In this document: one piece after another, positions 60,733-64,000 of the stretch
How the letters are laid out: every line of letters begins with the position of its first letter
Numbering within the stretch: the stretch's first letter is position 1
From: Rhodovarius crocodyli
Lineage (GTDB): Bacteria; Pseudomonadota; Alphaproteobacteria; Acetobacterales; Acetobacteraceae
Direction: 5' to 3'
DNA: 64,000 nt
Assembly: GCF_004005855.1 (NCBI RefSeq)
Contig: NZ_SACL01000001.1
Coordinates: forward strand, 496,001-560,000
The notes under the pieces: generated by a model
The model's database searches: none
What the model saw: only the letters and a program-made list of their open reading frames with translations
What the model was told of the DNA's origin: nothing
Made by a program: the position numbers and the translations under genes

Positions 60733-61451
60733 CCCTGCATTGCGACGAGGCACGGCTGCTGATCCAGGCCGAGCATGATGGTGAGTTGGACGCCGGCCGC
60801 GCCGCCGATCTGGCCGCCCACGCCGCCAACTGCCGGGATTGCGCGGCGCTACGCCAGGGTGTGGGTGCGCTGTCGGTGGGGCTTCGCGCGCTTCCGCGCC
60901 ACAGCACGCCGGATGCTCTGCGCAGAAGGTTGGAAACCCGGCTGGCCCCACCCGCCCCCGCCCGGCGCTGGCTGAACCCCGGCAGCGGCTTCGCGGCGGG
61001 TTTCGCGCTGGCCGCAGCGCTTGCCGCCTTCATCATCCTGCCGCGCAGCAGTGGTGATCTTCCGCAGCAGCTGCTGAACGCCCATTTGCGCTCGCTGCAG
61101 GCGGAGCACCTGGTCGATGTGCGGTCGTCAGACCAGCACCAGGTCAAACCCTGGTTCACGGGCCGACTGGACTACGCGCCGCAGGTGCGTGAACCGGCGG
61201 AATACCCGTTGATCGGCGGGCGGCTTGATGTGCTGGAAGGGCGGCCCGTGGCGGCGCTCGCCTATCGGGCGATGCGCCACACCATCAATCTCTATGTGCT
61301 GCCTGGTGAGCGCGGGGCAGAGACCCTGACCACCGAGGCGGGCTTCACCATGCTGCGCTGGGCGCAGGACGGCATGACCTACTGGGCGGTGTCCGACGTC
61401 GGGGCGGATACACTGCGCGCCTTCGCCGAAGCCTGGCGGCAGGCGCGCTGA
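60729..61451 (+). CDS. Membrane-bound anti-sigma factor with zinc-type motif
   Basis: 240 residues. The N-terminal ZAS motif HAANCRDC (His31, Cys35, Cys38) binds zinc and holds the sigma factor. One membrane helix lies near 88-103 (FAAGFALAAALAAFIILP), and the rest (about 105-240) is a periplasmic sensor-like domain. Its start overlaps the sigma factor stop (ATGA), so the two are coupled. A signal in the envelope would release the ECF sigma. Confidence 0.88.
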   Translation: MTLHCDEARLLIQAEHDGELDAGRAADLAAHAANCRDCAALRQGVGALSVGLRALPRHSTPDALRRRLETRLAPPAPARRWLNPGSGFAAGFALAAALAAFIILPRSSGDLPQQLLNAHLRSLQAEHLVDVRSSDQHQVKPWFTGRLDYAPQVREPAEYPLIGGRLDVLEGRPVAALAYRAMRHTINLYVLPGERGAETLTTEAGFTMLRWAQDGMTYWAVSDVGADTLRAFAEAWRQAR

Positions 61452-61455
61452 TGCG

Positions 61456-62109
61456 TCAGTGGTGGAAGATGTCGGGCTCTTCGTAGCCCATCAGGTCCAG
61501 CTTGGCGCGCGCCGGCAGAAAGGTGAAGCAGGCCTCGGCCAGTTCAAGCCGTTCCTCGCGCACCAGAAGGGCACGCAGCTTTTCCCACAGGCCATGAAGG
61601 TGCAGCACGTCGGAGGCCGCATAGGCCTGCTGTTCCGGTGAGAGCGTGGCCGCGCCCCAGTCGCTGGTCTGCTGCTGCTTGGAGATCTCGACGCCCAGCA
61701 GCTCGCGGCACAGATCCTTCAGACCGTGGCGGTCCGTGAAGGTGCGCACCAGCTTGGCGGCGATCTTGGTGCACTTCACGGGGGCCACATCGATGCCGAG
61801 CGCCTGGTGCAGCGCCGCAAGGTCAAAGCGGGCAAAGTGGAACAGCTTCACCACCTTGGGATCGGTCAGCAGCGCCTTGAGGTTCGGGCAGTCATAGCCG
61901 CGCCCGCCAAGGCGCTCCGGCACGAACTGGACGAGGTGAACCACGCCGTTGCCGGATGAAAGCTGAATGAGGCAGAGCCGATCCCGGCGATGATCGAGAC
62001 CCATGGTCTCGGTATCCACGGCGACGACATCGCCGAACTCCACATCATGAGGCAGGTCGCCCTGATGCAGATGGATGGTAACACCGGAGTGGAAGCTTGT
62101 TTGGACCAT
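61456..62109 (-). CDS. Ribonuclease D (DEDDy exonuclease, no HRDC domain)
   Basis: 217-residue 3'-5' exoribonuclease acting on tRNA precursor ends. The DEDDy site is present: VDTETMG (Asp32, Glu34), FHFARFDLAAL (second Asp), and AYAASDVLHL with Tyr four residues before the Asp. The HRDC RNA-binding domain of Escherichia coli Rnd is missing, a short form seen in alphaproteobacteria. It lies 30 nt downstream of tRNA-Leu on the same strand, so the tRNA and its trimming enzyme may share a transcript. Confidence 0.88.
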   Translation of the reverse strand: MVQTSFHSGVTIHLHQGDLPHDVEFGDVVAVDTETMGLDHRRDRLCLIQLSSGNGVVHLVQFVPERLGGRGYDCPNLKALLTDPKVVKLFHFARFDLAALHQALGIDVAPVKCTKIAAKLVRTFTDRHGLKDLCRELLGVEISKQQQTSDWGAATLSPEQQAYAASDVLHLHGLWEKLRALLVREERLELAEACFTFLPARAKLDLMGYEEPDIFHH

Positions 62110-62139
62110 CTTGCGCTCTCCTGTTCAGGAACGCGCAGA

Positions 62140-62226
<87 letters not shown>

Positions 62227-62335
62227 ACGTTGCGGTGAGCGGGTGTTTAGAGGCAGGCGCCGGGGCCGTCAACACGGGGTACCGAGAGAATTTTCAGCAT
62301 TATATCTTTCGTGTGGATAACAGGGTGAAAGCCGA

Positions 62336-63244
62336 ATGACAGAGATCATCACACTGTTCGGGGGCGCGGGCTTCATCGGCCGCCATGTCCTGCAGAAGCT
62401 GGTCAGGCGCGGGCTCACCGTCCGCGTCGCGTCGCGCAGCGCCCTGTCCGGACGCAGCCTGTGCGTGGGGGCGGAACCGGGCCAGGTCATTCCGCTGCGT
62501 GTCGACCTGCGGGACCCGGCCGCCATCGCCGCTGCGGTGCGTGGCAGTCGCGCCGTGGTCAATTTCGTCGGCATCCTGGCCGAGGCGAGGGGCGGTGACT
62601 TCGAGGCGCTGCAACACCAGGGCGCCGGGGCCATCGCCAGGGCCGCGACCGAGGCCGGGGTTCGCGACATGGTGCACCTCTCGGCCATTGGCGCCGCCGC
62701 CGACAGCCCCAGCCTGTATGCCCGCACGAAAGCCATGGGAGAGCAGGCGGTGCTGGCAGGCTTTCCCGGTGCGGTGATCCTGCGCCCGTCGCTGGTGTTC
62801 GGCGCGGGGGACGGCTTCTTCAACCGCTTCGCTCAGATCGCCCGCCTCTCCCCTGTCATGCCCGTCTTCTACGGAAACACCAGATTTCAGCCGATTTGGG
62901 TGGAGGACGTAGCGGAAGCCGTGGTGCGCTGCCTTGAGGCTCCGGCCCTTCGTGGACAGACACTGGAACTCGGCGGCCCCTCCATCAGAAGCTTCCGCCA
63001 ATTGATGCAGGATGTGCTACGCTACACTGGGCTGAGACGGCGACTGTTGGACATTCCCCCTGCCATAGCTGAGTGGCAGGCCCGGATCATGGAGCATGTG
63101 CCGGGCAAACCCCTCACCCGGGACCAGTTGGTGCTGCTGCAGCGCGATAATGTTGTGACGGGCAAGGATGGTCTAAGCGCCCTTGGTATAACGCCACACC
63201 CGGCGGACGTGATTGCGCCCGGTTATCTGCGTGGCCCCAGATAG
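62336..63244 (+). CDS. NDUFA9-like NAD(P)-binding protein (extended SDR)
   Basis: 302 residues. The Rossmann motif FGGAGFIGRHV is at residues 8-18, then VNFVGILAEARGGDFE, a PSLYARTKAMGEQAVL segment that keeps the Tyr-x3-Lys pair, and FQPIWVEDVAEAV. This fits the branch of atypical SDR proteins related to complex I subunit NDUFA9, common in alphaproteobacteria. The promoter region holds the tRNA-Leu on the other strand. Function beyond NAD(P) binding is not shown. Confidence 0.85.
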   Translation: MTEIITLFGGAGFIGRHVLQKLVRRGLTVRVASRSALSGRSLCVGAEPGQVIPLRVDLRDPAAIAAAVRGSRAVVNFVGILAEARGGDFEALQHQGAGAIARAATEAGVRDMVHLSAIGAAADSPSLYARTKAMGEQAVLAGFPGAVILRPSLVFGAGDGFFNRFAQIARLSPVMPVFYGNTRFQPIWVEDVAEAVVRCLEAPALRGQTLELGGPSIRSFRQLMQDVLRYTGLRRRLLDIPPAIAEWQARIMEHVPGKPLTRDQLVLLQRDNVVTGKDGLSALGITPHPADVIAPGYLRGPR

Positions 63245-63307
63245 GTCCGATTTATGTCTTATTCCACATGATACATGAGGGATGAACCTCCCGCGCAGCC
63301 GATATGC

Positions 63308-63342
63308 GCCCATATAAGTCAGCAATACTGCCATATATGGGC
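63308..63342. repeat. Inverted repeat upstream of gltD
   Basis: GCCCATATA (63308-63316) and TATATGGGC (63334-63342) are perfect 9-bp arms around 17 bases, centred about 100 bp before the gltD ATG. The AT-rich arms in a GC-rich genome stand out, and a dimeric regulator site near the promoter is plausible. The arms contain TATA-like -10-type sequence. Confidence 0.55.
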
Positions 63343-63427
63343 AATTAGGGCTTTTCCTGGGCGATGGCTTTTGTTAATGGCCGTCCTCGCGGCTTTGCCG
63401 GCCGCTTTCCTTGTGGGGTGAAGTGCC

Positions 63428-64000
63428 ATGGTCGAGAAGATGCTTCAGTTCGTCCGCCTGCAGCAGCAGACGCCGGAGAAACGCGAAGCCGCGGCCCGTC
63501 GGCTCGACTTCAACGAGATCTACGCCGCATTCGACCCCACCAAGGCGAAGGACCAGGCCAGCCGCTGCAGCCAGTGCGGCGTGCCGTTCTGCCAGGTCCA
63601 TTGCCCGCTGAACAACAACATCCCCGACTGGCTGAAGCTGACCGCCGAAGGACGGCTGGAGGAAGCCTACGAGGTCGCGTCCAGCACCAACACCTTCCCC
63701 GAGGTCTGCGGCCGCGTCTGCCCGCAGGATCGCCTCTGCGAAGGCAATTGCGTGATCGAGAAGGGCTTCAACAGCGTCACCATCGGCTCCGTCGAGAAGT
63801 ATATCGTCGACACCGCCTGGGAGAACGGTTGGGTGAAGCCCCCCACGCCCCGCAAGGAGCTGGGCATCAGCGTGGGCATCATCGGCGCGGGCCCGGCCGG
63901 CCTCGCGGCAGCCGAGCGCCTGCGCGTGCGCGGCTATGAAGTGCATGTGTATGACCGGTACGACCGCGTCGGCGGCCTGCTGGTCTATGGCATCCCCAAC
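63428..64000 (+). CDS. gltD: Glutamate synthase small subunit (partial, C-terminus off the window)
   Basis: First 191 codons of the NADPH-dependent GOGAT beta chain, which supplies electrons to the large subunit. The two cysteine clusters CSQCGVPFCQVHCP and CGRVCPQDRLCEGNC form the 4Fe-4S sites, and GIIGAGPAGLAAAE starts the FAD domain. MVEKMLQF is the N-terminus after ATG 63428. gltB is not upstream; the 183 bp before gltD hold no gene, so gltB may follow gltD or lie elsewhere. Confidence 0.93.
   Translation, partial: MVEKMLQFVRLQQQTPEKREAAARRLDFNEIYAAFDPTKAKDQASRCSQCGVPFCQVHCPLNNNIPDWLKLTAEGRLEEAYEVASSTNTFPEVCGRVCPQDRLCEGNCVIEKGFNSVTIGSVEKYIVDTAWENGWVKPPTPRKELGISVGIIGAGPAGLAAAERLRVRGYEVHVYDRYDRVGGLLVYGIPN

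Overview
The window looks like chromosomal DNA of a high-GC alphaproteobacterium, most likely an Acetobacteraceae member of the Roseomonas type. The grounds are strong G/C preference at third codon positions, three separate Bug-type tricarboxylate-transporter binding proteins, an RNase E with a long acidic insert in its S1 domain, an Atm1-type exporter, and CarD, PhoB/PhoU/Pst and PII/GlnA genes of alphaproteobacterial style. No phage, transposase, CRISPR array or rRNA operon was seen. Most of the window is ordinary housekeeping and transport DNA; the interest lies in regulatory sites and a few unusual arrangements.

Layout. 1-3.6 kb: a small accessory cluster with a TRAP binding protein (partial), a PDR/VanB-type flavin iron-sulfur reductase, a MOSC protein, an XRE-cupin regulator and a DJ-1/PfpI protein. 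Two near-identical 18-bp palindromes lie 31-36 bp before the TRAP and MOSC start codons, so the cluster looks like one regulon. 3.6-7.2 kb: phnCDE1E2 phosphonate-type ABC importer with a Pho-box-like site. 7.4-12.3 kb: CarD, a zinc-ribbon-like protein, proline iminopeptidase, a prolyl-tRNA editing protein, a lipoprotein and a Bug protein. 12.3-19 kb: cydDC, a deacetylase, a lipocalin, a DUF5675-like protein behind a hairpin that covers its ribosome site, and an AmpG-like permease. 19-23 kb: a giant secreted nuclease with RTX repeats. 23-32 kb: Hpt protein, ferredoxin-NADP reductase, lactate-permease-like and EamA transporters, a Bug protein, an M20 hydrolase, a CBS protein, an IalB-like protein and an aldo/keto reductase. 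32-37 kb: Atm1-like exporter, gamma-glutamyltransferase, YXWGXW protein, enoyl-CoA hydratase.

37.2-42.8 kb is the phosphate regulon pstSCAB-phoU-phoB, headed by four heptamers at exact 11-bp spacing (a tandem Pho box) and without phoR. 43.8-45.9 kb holds a 510-bp direct duplication, each copy carrying the same 98-residue secreted protein and its terminator, flanking a LysR gene. 45.9-51.4 kb holds amiC, a 615-bp rne leader region, rne, and prfB with an intact programmed +1 frameshift site. 51.5-57.4 kb: phosphoesterase, double-GNAT protein, aspartate aminotransferase, Bug protein, glnA, glnB. 57.6-64 kb: a second aminotransferase, a phosphoesterase-cupredoxin-ECF sigma-anti-sigma cluster, tRNA-Leu(CAG) next to RNase D, an NDUFA9-like protein, and the start of gltD behind a long inverted repeat.

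Functional themes are phosphorus supply (pst, phn, PhoB, apparently joined by Pho boxes), nitrogen assimilation (glnB-glnA, gltD, two aminotransferases), uptake of organic acids, and RNA metabolism and translation (rne, RNase D, prfB, ProX).
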